Assembly: GCA_002440665.1 (NCBI GenBank)
Contig: DJUX01000049.1
Span: forward strand, 20,839-84,838
Direction of reading: 5' to 3'
Source of the DNA: Dechloromonas sp. UBA6271
Lineage (GTDB): Bacteria > Pseudomonadota > Gammaproteobacteria > Burkholderiales > Rhodocyclaceae
Length of the DNA: 64,000 bases
Shown: piece after piece, positions 44,813 through 53,263 of the stretch
How positions within the stretch are numbered: the first letter of the stretch is position 1
Layout: every line of letters starts with the position of its first letter
Notes under the pieces: model-generated
What the model saw: only the letters and a program-made list of their open reading frames with translations
What the model was told of the DNA's origin: nothing
Databases searched by the model: none
Program-made: the position numbers and the translations under genes

Positions 44813-46519
44813 ATGACCGAGAAAAAAATCCGCTACGGCCAGTACCTCGGTGCCATCCGTCGCCACCACCGGCAAGTCAGCTACAACGATGTCATCGCCG
44901 CCGAACGCGCGCTGCCAGCCCGCCGCGACAAGCTGCGTCTGGTCGACCTGCATCGCCTGCTGACCCCTTACGTCACCGTACGTTTCGCCGAGCAGATGCG
45001 GGCGGTGATTCCGCTAGCGCTGATGCTGATCGGCTTCCAGGCGCTGGCCCTGCGTACGACGCCGCCCGAGGCGGAAACCATCGCCCTCGGCATCTGCGCG
45101 GTGATGCTCGGCCTGATGCTGTTCATGGAAGGCGTCAAGCTGGGCCTGATGCCCTTCGCCGAAAACATTGGCTTCCTGATGCCCGGCCGCTCGAACCCGG
45201 TGACCATCCTGACTTTCGGCGCCCTGCTCGGCACCGCCGCCACCTTCGCCGAACCGGCAATCGGCGTGTTGCAGACGGCGGGCGGCAGCGTCTCGGCGGA
45301 ACGTGCCGGCCTGCTCAAGGCCCTGCTCGGCCCGTGGTCGGGGGCACTGGTGCTGGCCGTCGCCGGCGGCGTCGGTTGCGCCGTCACGCTCGGCCTGTTG
45401 CGCCTGATGTTCGGCTGGCGCATGAAGACTCTGATAATGATCATCGTCCCGGCCTGCCTCGGCATCACCGCCTATGCCGCCAGCCAGCCCGGACTCGACC
45501 GCGTGCTGGGCCTCGCCTGGGACTGCGGCGGCATCACCACCGGGCCGGTAACCGTGCCGCTGGTGCTCGCCCTCGGCATCGGCGTCGCCGCCTCGGCCGG
45601 GCGCGGCGACAACCCGCTGTCCGGGTTCGGCATCGTCACGCTGGCCTCGCTGTTTCCGGTCATTTTCGTGCTCGGCACAGCCATCCATTTTTCCGGCCAG
45701 GGCCTGCCGCTGCCCATCGAGGCCACCGGCGCCGCCGACTGGTACCGGGAAACGCCGGTCGCCGAAATGCTCGGCGCGCTACGCGCCATCCTGCCGCTGG
45801 TCCTGCTGCTCTTCGTCGTCCAGCGCTTCCTGCTGAAAACGCCGATCAAGCGCCGCGACCTCTTCGTCTACGGCATCAGCGTCGCCGTTCTCGGCATGAT
45901 GGCGTTCAATCTCGGGCTGACCGCCGGCCTCGTCGAACTCGGCAACCAGGCCGGCAACAACGTGCCGTGGGCCTTCTCGCCCCGCCGCGGCAGCGGGGCG
46001 CCGGCGCTTTACCCGCGCCTGCTCGGACTGTCGCTGACGATGATCTTCGCCTTCTGCATCGGCTACGGCGCCACGGTCGCCGAACCGGCGCTCAACGCCA
46101 TGGGCATGACCGTCGAGAACCTGAGCGATGGCGCCTTCAAGAAGCGCCTGCTGATCCATGCCGTCGCCTTCGGCGTCGGCCTCGGCGCGGCAGTTGGCGT
46201 CGCCCGCATCCTCTTCGATCTGCCGCTGGCCTGGCTGCTGGTCGGCACCTACGCCATTGCGCTGGTGCTGACGGTCTTTTCGCGCGAGGAATTCGTCAGC
46301 CTGGCGTGGGACAGCGCCGGCGTCACCACCGGACCGGTCACCGTGCCGCTGCTGCTCGCCCTCGGCATCGGGCTGGGCGAAGCGGTCGGCGCGCCGGAAG
46401 GCTTCGGCATCCTCGCCCTGTGTTCGGCAGGGCCGATCCTCAGCGTGCTCGCCGCCGGTCTGTGGATCGACTGGCGCAACCGTATTTCGCACCGCAATGC
46501 AGCAAGGAGAAAACCATGA
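44813..46519 (+). CDS. DUF1538 membrane protein, internally duplicated
   Basis: 568 residues from ATG 44813. Two homologous halves can be seen: LAWDCGGITTGPVTVPLVLA followed by LGIGVAAS in the first and LAWDSAGVTTGPVTVPLLLA followed by LGIGLGEA in the second, and likewise GTAATFAEPAIGVLQTAGG against GYGATVAEPALNAMGMTVE. Each half has about six transmembrane helices, so the protein is probably a pseudo-symmetric transporter with inverted or parallel repeats. The N-terminal 70 residues are soluble and basic. DUF1538 proteins are thought to be transporters whose substrate is unproven. It overlaps the following PII-like gene by 4 bases. Confidence 0.85.
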   Translation: MTEKKIRYGQYLGAIRRHHRQVSYNDVIAAERALPARRDKLRLVDLHRLLTPYVTVRFAEQMRAVIPLALMLIGFQALALRTTPPEAETIALGICAVMLGLMLFMEGVKLGLMPFAENIGFLMPGRSNPVTILTFGALLGTAATFAEPAIGVLQTAGGSVSAERAGLLKALLGPWSGALVLAVAGGVGCAVTLGLLRLMFGWRMKTLIMIIVPACLGITAYAASQPGLDRVLGLAWDCGGITTGPVTVPLVLALGIGVAASAGRGDNPLSGFGIVTLASLFPVIFVLGTAIHFSGQGLPLPIEATGAADWYRETPVAEMLGALRAILPLVLLLFVVQRFLLKTPIKRRDLFVYGISVAVLGMMAFNLGLTAGLVELGNQAGNNVPWAFSPRRGSGAPALYPRLLGLSLTMIFAFCIGYGATVAEPALNAMGMTVENLSDGAFKKRLLIHAVAFGVGLGAAVGVARILFDLPLAWLLVGTYAIALVLTVFSREEFVSLAWDSAGVTTGPVTVPLLLALGIGLGEAVGAPEGFGILALCSAGPILSVLAAGLWIDWRNRISHRNAARRKP

Positions 46520-46896
46520 CTCAGAGCGAAATGATCGTCCTCACCGACGCAGTGCTGATCACCGCGATCGTCCAGCGCGGCATCGCCGACATGGTCGTGC
46601 AGGTGGCGCAGGACGCAGGCGCCCAGGGCGCCACCATCTTTCACGCGCATGGCACCGGCGTCCGCCAGAAGCGCCTCGGCATCCTCGGTCTGACGATCAA
46701 TGCCGAGAAGGAGGTGGTCTATATCGTCGTCCCTTCCGACCAGGCCGACAGCATCTTCGAGCGCATCTTCGTCACCGCCAAGATCGACACGCCGGGCATG
46801 GGCATCCTGTGGATGACGCCGCTGGAAAAGATGGCGACCTACGTGCCGCACGAAGTCGCCGCCCGCTTCGGGCTGCACAGCGAGCCGAAGAAGTGA
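46516..46896 (+). CDS. PII-like (GlnB superfamily) signalling protein 1
   Basis: 126 residues from ATG 46516 with AAGGAG before it. The ferredoxin-like PII fold is suggested by ITAIVQRGIADMVVQVAQDAGAQGATIFHAHGTGV and the paired strands VVYIVVPSDQADSIFERIFV. The region that would be the T-loop (HGTGVRQKRLGILGLTINAEKE) lacks the conserved tyrosine of uridylylated PII proteins. GMGILWMTPLEKMATYVPHEVAARFG closes the fold. It overlaps the DUF1538 gene, so the two proteins likely interact, as PII proteins do with AmtB. Confidence 0.8.
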   Translation: MTQSEMIVLTDAVLITAIVQRGIADMVVQVAQDAGAQGATIFHAHGTGVRQKRLGILGLTINAEKEVVYIVVPSDQADSIFERIFVTAKIDTPGMGILWMTPLEKMATYVPHEVAARFGLHSEPKK

Positions 46897-46903
46897 GCCG
46901 GCG

Positions 46904-47254
46904 ATGAGCGTTCTCGCCCACATCGGCCGCGAGCTCGAGAAGAAGCTGATTACCGCCATCCTGCCGCCCGGCATGGGCCAGAAGCTGGTCACGGCGCTGG
47001 CCGAAACGCCCGGTGTGCTGTCGATCTCGCACCACCACGCGCGCGGCGTCGGCAACCGCCGCCTCAAGGCCGGCCAGCTCTTTTCCGGCGAGCAGAACGT
47101 GCTGATCGTGCTGGCCGAGGCCGCGCAGGCCGACGCGATCTTTACCCGCATCTTTCATGAAGGCCGCATCGGCGAACCCAATTCGGGCATGGTATTCATC
47201 GAAAAGGTCTTGCGCGGACACCCGATGATGCCGGTAGACTGGACGGACTGGTGA
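46904..47254 (+). CDS. PII-like (GlnB superfamily) signalling protein 2
   Basis: 116 residues, 7 bases after the first PII-like gene. It has the same pattern of two alpha-beta units: KLITAILPPGMGQKLVTALAETPGVLSISHHHARGVGNRR and NVLIVLAEAAQADAIFTRIFHEGRIGEPNSGMVFIEKVLRG. The tandem of two diverged PII-like genes behind one transporter suggests a heterotrimer or sensing of two effectors. The loop SISHHHARGVGNRRLKAGQ is histidine-rich and might bind a metal. The GTG of the next frame overlaps its stop, but a better start lies downstream. Confidence 0.78.
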   Translation: MSVLAHIGRELEKKLITAILPPGMGQKLVTALAETPGVLSISHHHARGVGNRRLKAGQLFSGEQNVLIVLAEAAQADAIFTRIFHEGRIGEPNSGMVFIEKVLRGHPMMPVDWTDW

Positions 47255-47268
47255 CAAAGGGGAGTGTC

Positions 47269-47787
47269 ATGAAAATAAAAGCGACGGCGCGCTGCTGCGC
47301 GTGGGCCGCCATTTTTGGTCTTTTCTGGCCGTTGACTGCAGCAAACGCCCAGGAAGTCCGCGCGCTGAGCGCCGGGCAGACCATCTACCTGCCGATCTAC
47401 TCGCACATGCTCTACGGCAACGTGGGCAAGAGCGGCAAGGCGTCGCAGGTGCTGCTCTCGGCACTGGTCAGCATCCGCAACACCGACGGGCGACGCCCGT
47501 TGCGCATCCACTCGGCGCGCTACTACGACACCCACGGCAAGCTGCTCGGCGAGCGCGTGCCGGCGCCCGTTGCCATCCCGCCCTACGGCACGCTCGAACT
47601 GTTCGTCGAACTCAACGACGCCTCGGGTGGCTCCGGTGCCAACTTCATCGTCAAGTGGGATGCCGAGGCGCCGGTCAATCCGCCGCTGATCGAAGCCCTG
47701 CACGCCAACATGGACGGCGGCAAGGCGGTCATCTTCATGACCCAGTCGGTGCCGATCAACGACGCTGCAGCCCCGCCCGCACGGTGA
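47269..47787 (+). CDS. Secreted DUF3124 protein
   Basis: 172 residues from ATG 47269, which has AAGGGGAG before it; a GTG at 47251 overlapping the preceding stop is the alternative. The signal peptide is MKIKATARCCAWAAIFGLFW with cleavage after ANA. The mature part (LSAGQTIYLPIYSHMLYGN, LSALVSIRNTDGRRPLRIHSARYYDTHGKLL, PYGTLELFVELNDASGGSGANFIVKW) is the all-beta DUF3124 domain of unknown function, expected in the periplasm. It overlaps the potassium channel gene by GTGA. It may be an accessory subunit of the channel or transporter. Confidence 0.82.
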   Translation: MKIKATARCCAWAAIFGLFWPLTAANAQEVRALSAGQTIYLPIYSHMLYGNVGKSGKASQVLLSALVSIRNTDGRRPLRIHSARYYDTHGKLLGERVPAPVAIPPYGTLELFVELNDASGGSGANFIVKWDAEAPVNPPLIEALHANMDGGKAVIFMTQSVPINDAAAPPAR

Positions 47788-48818
47788 TCAACACCTCGCA
47801 GATCGGCTACATCGTCCGCCTGTTGTGGCTGGCGCTCGGCATGCTGGTGGCCGTGCACATCTTCGGCACCATCGGCTACATGCTGCTGACCGAAGGCAAG
47901 TATTCGTGGTTCGACTGCTTCTACATGACCTTCATCACCGTCGCCACCATCGGCTTCGGCGAAATCATCGACATGTCGAGCAACCAGCCGGCGCGCATCC
48001 TGACCGTCGCCATCGGCATCCTCGGCGCCGGCAACCTGTCGATGCTGTTCTCGATCGTGACCGTCGCCCTACTCGAAACCGACCTCAATGGAAGCCTGCG
48101 GAGACGACGCATGGAAAAAGCAATCACCAAACTCAAGGGCCATTACGTGCTGTGCGGCTTCGGCCGCGTCGGACGCAACATCGCGCACGAACTGGAAGCC
48201 ACCAACCGCCACTTCGTCGCCATCGACGAAGAGCGCGACAAACTGCAGGACTACCGCGACAAGAACCCCGGCATGCTTTACCTGCACGGCGACGCCAGCG
48301 ACGACGACATGCTGCTGGCCGCCGGCCTCGAAGACGCCAGGGGCTTGTTCGCGATCACCGAGGACGACTCGCGCAACCTGATGATCATCATCACCGCCAA
48401 GCAGCTGAAGCCGACCATCCGCGTCGTCGCCCGCTGCCAGGAAACACGCAACAGCGAGAAGATGCGCAAGGCCGGCGCCGATGCCATCGTCTCGCCCGAC
48501 TTCACCGGCGGCATGCGCATCGCCTCGGCGATGATCCGGCCGCACGTCGTTTCCTTCCTCGACGAAATGCTGAAGTCCGAGAAGAACCTGCGCATCGAGG
48601 AAATCCCGATCCCCGCCGCCTTCATCCCCAAACCGATCGGCTCGCTCAAGCTGCGCAGCGCCAACTACGTGCTGCTCGCCGCCCGCGAGCGCAACGGCAA
48701 CTGGCAGTTCAACCCGGACAAGGAATTCCTGCTCAAGCCCGGCTTCACGCTGATCGCGATGGCCAGTGCGCTCGGCCGCCAGGAAATCGAGGCCCTGCTG
48801 ATTGACATGCTGGGCTGA
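47784..48818 (+). CDS. Two-TM potassium channel with RCK (TrkA-N/TrkA-C) domain
   Basis: 344 residues from GTG 47784, overlapping the DUF3124 stop. The first helix is about residues 8-33, the pore loop has TIGFGE at 55-60 (canonical TVGYGD), and the second helix is 71-97. A basic linker is followed by the RCK domain, with the Rossmann motif GFGRVG at 125-130 and a TrkA-C tail (FIPKPIGSLKLRSANYVLLAARERNG). MthK-like channels gate on Ca2+, nucleotides or pH through the RCK ring. It is the last gene of the DUF1538/PII-like unit. Confidence 0.9.
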   Translation: MINTSQIGYIVRLLWLALGMLVAVHIFGTIGYMLLTEGKYSWFDCFYMTFITVATIGFGEIIDMSSNQPARILTVAIGILGAGNLSMLFSIVTVALLETDLNGSLRRRRMEKAITKLKGHYVLCGFGRVGRNIAHELEATNRHFVAIDEERDKLQDYRDKNPGMLYLHGDASDDDMLLAAGLEDARGLFAITEDDSRNLMIIITAKQLKPTIRVVARCQETRNSEKMRKAGADAIVSPDFTGGMRIASAMIRPHVVSFLDEMLKSEKNLRIEEIPIPAAFIPKPIGSLKLRSANYVLLAARERNGNWQFNPDKEFLLKPGFTLIAMASALGRQEIEALLIDMLG

Positions 48819-49091
48819 GACAATGCGTGAAAATCGAGGTTTGATCGGACGCCGATGGTCAGGCAGGAGGTCAGGGGGCGGCCATTTTCGGTCATCTGCA
48901 AAATCAGCGATTGGATGATTAGAGCGTCTGCTCTAGTCCGGAAAACCGTAATTGCCTCTCGGCTAACCAAGCCGCAGAATTGGATGCATTCAATTGGGCC
49001 GCCACCGGCCACAATCTCTATACTCTGGCTAAGGGAGAAGGTAGCGCATTGCCCATGCGAAACAGCAACATACTCTAAAGGGATAATTTCC

Positions 49092-50138
49092 ATGTCGATA
49101 CAAACCCTATTTGGAATAGAGCTTCCCATCATCCAAGCTCCTCTAGCCGGGGTTCAGGACAGTGCGCTGGCCATTGCTGTCTCGAATGCTGGGGGGCTGG
49201 GCTCTCTGCCTTGCGCGATGCTCAGCACGGAGACGCTGCGAAAAGAGCTCGAAACCATCCGAGCCAAAACCGAGCGTCCGTTCAATCTCAACTTCTTCAG
49301 CCACGAGATGCCTGTGCCCGATGAGGCCAAGGCGAAGGCATGGAATGCTTTGTTCGCCGACTACTATGCCGAGCTTGATATTGACCTCTTAACCGCTCCT
49401 TCGGCCCCTGCTCGGATGCCATTCGGGCAGGAAATGGCCGATTTGGTCCATGAGTACAGACCCGCCGTGGTGAGTTTTCACTTTGGGCTACCCTCGCCGG
49501 AACTCATGACTCAGGTTCGCAACTCGGGGGCAAAGATAATCTCCTCGGCAACCACCGTTGAAGAAGCGCTTTGGTTGGAGGCCCAAGGTGTAGATGCCAT
49601 CATCGTGCAAGGCTACGAAGCCGGCGGACACCGCGGAATGTTTCTCACTGGCGACATCAGTACGCAGGTGGGTACCTTCGCTCTACTTCCGCAGGTTGTT
49701 CATGCAGTGAAGGTGCCAGTCATTGCTGCGGGGGGTATCGCGGACGCGACGGGAGTAAGAGCGGCTTTGGAACTCGGGGCTGCTGGGGTACAGGTGGGCA
49801 CTGCATACATGCTCTGTCCCGAGGCAACAACGAGTGCTGTACATCGCGCGGCGCTGAAGAGTGACTACGCGCGGGTCACTGCGCTGACCAATGTTTTTTC
49901 AGGAAGACCTGCTCGCGGCATTGTGAATCGACTGATGAGGGAACTCGGGCCAATGAACCCCATGGCCCCTCATTTTCCGCTCGCCGCTCAGGCCTCAGCG
50001 CCATTGCGGGCCAAAGCAGAAAGCCTAGGCCGGGGCGATTTTTCTCCCTTGTGGGCCGGGCAGAATGTCAGAGGCTGCAAGGAAATTTCTGCGGGTGTTC
50101 TAACTCGGGAGTTGGCAAGTCGGATACTCGAATGCTGA
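49092..50138 (+). CDS. Nitronate monooxygenase (2-nitropropane dioxygenase family)
   Basis: 348 residues of a TIM-barrel flavoprotein. FGIELPIIQAPLAGVQDSALAIAVSNAGGLGSLP binds FMN at the start, and VQGYEAGGHRG carries the conserved histidine of class I enzymes, followed by VIAAGGIADATGVRAALELGAAGVQVGTAY. It oxidises alkyl nitronates such as propionate 3-nitronate. A 273-base gap precedes it, and the codon use and G/C content are lower than in its neighbours. A duplicate piece of the potassium channel gene lies after it, so it looks inserted. AAGGGAT before the ATG is a fair ribosome site. Confidence 0.92.
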   Translation: MSIQTLFGIELPIIQAPLAGVQDSALAIAVSNAGGLGSLPCAMLSTETLRKELETIRAKTERPFNLNFFSHEMPVPDEAKAKAWNALFADYYAELDIDLLTAPSAPARMPFGQEMADLVHEYRPAVVSFHFGLPSPELMTQVRNSGAKIISSATTVEEALWLEAQGVDAIIVQGYEAGGHRGMFLTGDISTQVGTFALLPQVVHAVKVPVIAAGGIADATGVRAALELGAAGVQVGTAYMLCPEATTSAVHRAALKSDYARVTALTNVFSGRPARGIVNRLMRELGPMNPMAPHFPLAAQASAPLRAKAESLGRGDFSPLWAGQNVRGCKEISAGVLTRELASRILEC

Positions 50139-50152
50139 TTAGCTTTGGCCGT

Positions 50153-50180
50153 CAGTCCGCTTTTATTTTTAAGTGGACTG
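50153..50180 (+). terminator. Possible terminator of the nitronate monooxygenase gene
   Basis: CAGTCCGCTT (50153-50162) pairs with AAGTGGACTG (50171-50180) with one G-T pair; the loop is TTATTTTT. It is 14 bases after the stop. There is no T run on the 3' side, so efficiency is uncertain. Confidence 0.45.
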
Positions 50181-50331
50181 AATAGTTAACACCAACCCAA
50201 TGGCTGCAATGGGTCGAACTCAACTGGCTCATGAAAAGAACAACAAGCCAGCCTTCGCCGACGACTGCCGGACGCTGGCTGGCATCCCACCCGCTTTAAT
50301 CCTCCTTGCGCCGACCCTGCTCGGCGTGGCG

Positions 50332-50397
50332 GTGATTGCCATGGCCAGCGCGCTCGACCGCCAGGAAATCGAGGCCCTGGTGATCGAAACGCTCGGC
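50332..50397 (+). pseudogene. Remnant of a channel/TrkA-C gene, copy of the end of the potassium channel gene
   Basis: These 66 bases match 48750-48815, the last codons of the potassium channel, at 56 of 66 positions by eye and code for 17 of 22 identical residues (MASAL, RQEIEAL shared). Upstream and downstream sequence shows no further match. It is not the start of a gene: the frame runs on into unrelated sequence. It is either a fragment of an older paralogous channel or a duplication made when the intervening 1.5 kb was inserted. Confidence 0.75.
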
Positions 50398-50492
50398 TTA
50401 ACTCAGGGTTTTCCACAGGCTGCCAGACCGCCGGCCGGTGCTAGTATCCGGCGCTCGCTTCAAATCAACGTCAACTGCAACGAGGTTACGAG

Positions 50493-51776
50493 ATGCTGAC
50501 TGCAATGGTCCTGGTCTTTATCATCGCCTACGCCGCCATCGCGCTCGAACACCCGCTCAAGATCAACAAGTCGGCATCGGCCCTTGTTGGCGCCGGCCTT
50601 CTGTGGACGATCTACGCGATGTCCACCGCCGATCACCACTTGATCAGCCATCAGCTTGGCGAATCGCTGATGAGCACGGCGCAGATTGCGTTCTTCCTGA
50701 TGGGCGCGATGACCATTGTCGAGGTCGTCGATGCGCACAATGGCTTCGAGGTGATCACCAAGCGGATCCGCACCCAGCAACTGTCCACGCTGATGTGGCT
50801 GGTCGGGATCGTCACCTTCTTCCTGAGCGCGCTGCTCGACAACCTGACGACGACCATCGTCATGATCTCGCTGATGCGCAAGCTGCTGTCGAACCGCCCC
50901 GACCGTCTGTTTTTCGCCGGCATCATCGTCATCGCGGCCAACGCGGGCGGCGCCTGGTCGCCGATCGGCGACGTAACGACGACGATGCTCTGGATCGGCG
51001 GCCAGATCACCTCGATCAACATCATCACTTCCGTCTTTGTACCGGCGGTCATCAGCCTGCTCGTGCCGCTGAGCATCACCGCTTACGTCCTCCGCGGCCG
51101 GCCGGTGGTTTCCCCCGAACACATCGAGATGGACCATGGCCTCCAGACCAGCGAGTTCGAGCGCAAGACGATGTTTTTCCTCGGCCTCGGCATCCTCATC
51201 GCCGTACCGGCCTTCAAGACGATCACCCACCTGCCGCCTTTCCTCGGCATCCTGTTCGGCCTCGGCATCCTCTGGCTGGTCGGCGACCTGATCCACCGTA
51301 ACAAGGATGAGGAGTACAAGAACCACCTGACGCTGGCCCATGCCCTGAGCAAGATCGACATGAGCTCGCTGGTGTTCTTCATCGGCATCCTGCTCGCCGT
51401 CGCCACACTCGAGCATACGCACATCCTGTCCTCTCTCGCGCAATGGCTCGACCAGACCATCGGCCGCCTGGACCTCATCGTGCTGGTTATCGGCCTGGTC
51501 AGCGCGATCGTCGACAACGTGCCGCTGGTCGCCGCATCGATGGGTATGTACGACCTCGCGAAGTACCCGACGAATCATTTCCTCTGGGAATTCCTCGCCT
51601 ACTGCGCCGGCACCGGCGGCTCGATCCTGATCATCGGCTCTGCCGCCGGCGTCGCGGCGATGGGCCTGGAGAAGATCGACTTCTTCTGGTACATGAAAAA
51701 AATCAGCGGCCTGGCGTTGATCGGCTACCTGGCCGGTGCCGGCGCCTATGTGCTGCAGTACCAGCTGATGCATTGA
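50493..51776 (+). CDS. nhaD: Na+/H+ antiporter NhaD
   Basis: 427 residues with about 12 transmembrane segments. The family signatures are ALLDNLTTTIVMISLMRKLL, ANAGGAWSPIGDVTTTMLWIGGQI, AIVDNVPLVAASMGMYDL and CAGTGGSILIIGSAAGVAAMG, where the DN and GG motifs bind Na+. NhaD exchanges Na+ or Li+ for protons in the inner membrane. It begins 94 bases after the channel remnant and precedes the Kef-type antiporter by 124 bases. Confidence 0.93.
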   Translation: MLTAMVLVFIIAYAAIALEHPLKINKSASALVGAGLLWTIYAMSTADHHLISHQLGESLMSTAQIAFFLMGAMTIVEVVDAHNGFEVITKRIRTQQLSTLMWLVGIVTFFLSALLDNLTTTIVMISLMRKLLSNRPDRLFFAGIIVIAANAGGAWSPIGDVTTTMLWIGGQITSINIITSVFVPAVISLLVPLSITAYVLRGRPVVSPEHIEMDHGLQTSEFERKTMFFLGLGILIAVPAFKTITHLPPFLGILFGLGILWLVGDLIHRNKDEEYKNHLTLAHALSKIDMSSLVFFIGILLAVATLEHTHILSSLAQWLDQTIGRLDLIVLVIGLVSAIVDNVPLVAASMGMYDLAKYPTNHFLWEFLAYCAGTGGSILIIGSAAGVAAMGLEKIDFFWYMKKISGLALIGYLAGAGAYVLQYQLMH

Positions 51777-51900
51777 GCCGGCGGCCTGCCGTGATCCGGG
51801 TTTCGCCACCGGCCATGCCGGGTGAATTGCCCGGCGCGGCTTGTCGATTCACCGCCGCCCCGTTAGGATTGGCCGCACCCGCACTTGCCAAGGCATGCCC

Positions 51901-53259
51901 ATGACGCTTCGCCGCCTTTTCCCGCTCGCCCTGCTCGCCGCCGCCTGGCCGGTATTCGCCTCCGGCTCGGACGTCGTCGGCGAAAACCTGCTGTGGCTGG
52001 CCCTCATCATCCTCGCCGCCCGACTGTTCGCGCCGCTCGCCCAGAAGATCGGCTTTCCAGCCGTACTCGGCGAACTGTTGCTCGGCGTCGTGCTCGGCAA
52101 CCTCGGCCTGCTCGGTTTCCATTATTTCGACACCGTCGCCCGCGACCCGATCATCATGTTCATGGCCGAGCTGGGGGTGATCATCCTGCTGCTGCAGATC
52201 GGGCTGGAAACCCGGCTCGGCGACCTGGTCAGCGTCGGTGCCCGCGCCTCGGCGGTCGGCACGGTCGGCATCGTCGTCCCCTTCGCCCTCGGCGCCTTCG
52301 TCGCCGGCCCGCTGCTCCTGCCGGGCATGGAATTCAACGCCTACCTGTTCCTCGGCGCGACGCTGGCCGCCACCTCGGTCGGCATCACCGGCCGCGTCTT
52401 CCGCGATCTCGGCAAACTGAAGATGCCGGAAGCGCAAGTCGTACTCGGCGCCGCGGTGATCGACGACGTGCTCGGCCTGGTGATCCTGGCCGTCGTGTCG
52501 AGCCTGGTCGAGGCCGGCACGGTGAGCGTCGTCGATGTGCTGCTGATCATCGCCAAGGCGGTCGCCTTCCTCGGTGGCTCGATCGCCATCGGCCGCGCCA
52601 TCGCGCCGCATCTGCTACGCTGGGTTTCGCGACTCGACAACAGCCATTCGATGCTTTTCTCGCTGGTGCTGGTGGTCGGCCTGTTCATGGCCTGGCTGGC
52701 GCACGCCGTCGGGCTGGCGCCGATCATCGGCGCCTTCGCCGCCGGCCTGCTGTTCGAGCCGGTGTTCCTCAAGGAATTCGAAACGCCGAAACTGGTGCAG
52801 GACATCGAGGCTTTGCTGCCGGTTGCGGTCGACGCCGAAAAACATCACAAAATCGAGGCCGTGCTGGCGCGCCACACCAGCCACCAGCACGAACACATGA
52901 TCGAGCCGATCGGCTATTTCTTCGTCCCGGTCTTCTTCGTGATGACCGGCATGCAGGTCGACCTGACCGCCCTCGCCGACCCCAAGGTGGTCGCCGTCGC
53001 GCTCGGCATCACGGTGGCGGCAGTCGTCGGCAAGCTGGTCGCCGGTTTTGCCGCCGGCAAAGGCATGAATCCCTGGCTGATCGGCTGGGGCATGGTGCCG
53101 CGCGGCGAAGTCGGGCTGATCTTCGCGATGGTCGGCAAGAAACTCGGCGTCATGAGCGAGGCGATGTTCTCGGTGATCGTCATCATGGTCATCCTGACGA
53201 CGCTGCTGACGCCGCCCATACTCACCGTGCTGTTGCGCCGGCACTCGGCCAAGGCCTGA
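51901..53259 (+). CDS. Monovalent cation:proton antiporter, CPA2 (Kef-type) family
   Basis: 452 residues from ATG 51901 (AAGG 7 bases upstream; ATG 51895 is possible). The first 20 residues look like a signal sequence, then a Na_H_Exchanger domain: FPAVLGELLLGVVLGNLGLLG, AELGVIILLLQIGLETRLGDL, GAAVIDDVLGLVILAVVSSL with the ion-binding Asp, and GLAPIIGAFAAGLLFEPVFL. MVPRGEVGLIFAMVG ends the domain. There is no C-terminal TrkA-N domain, unlike KefB/KefC. It exchanges K+ or Na+ with protons. It is 5 bases from the MFS gene. Confidence 0.9.
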   Translation: MTLRRLFPLALLAAAWPVFASGSDVVGENLLWLALIILAARLFAPLAQKIGFPAVLGELLLGVVLGNLGLLGFHYFDTVARDPIIMFMAELGVIILLLQIGLETRLGDLVSVGARASAVGTVGIVVPFALGAFVAGPLLLPGMEFNAYLFLGATLAATSVGITGRVFRDLGKLKMPEAQVVLGAAVIDDVLGLVILAVVSSLVEAGTVSVVDVLLIIAKAVAFLGGSIAIGRAIAPHLLRWVSRLDNSHSMLFSLVLVVGLFMAWLAHAVGLAPIIGAFAAGLLFEPVFLKEFETPKLVQDIEALLPVAVDAEKHHKIEAVLARHTSHQHEHMIEPIGYFFVPVFFVMTGMQVDLTALADPKVVAVALGITVAAVVGKLVAGFAAGKGMNPWLIGWGMVPRGEVGLIFAMVGKKLGVMSEAMFSVIVIMVILTTLLTPPILTVLLRRHSAKA

Positions 53260-53263
53260 AGCG

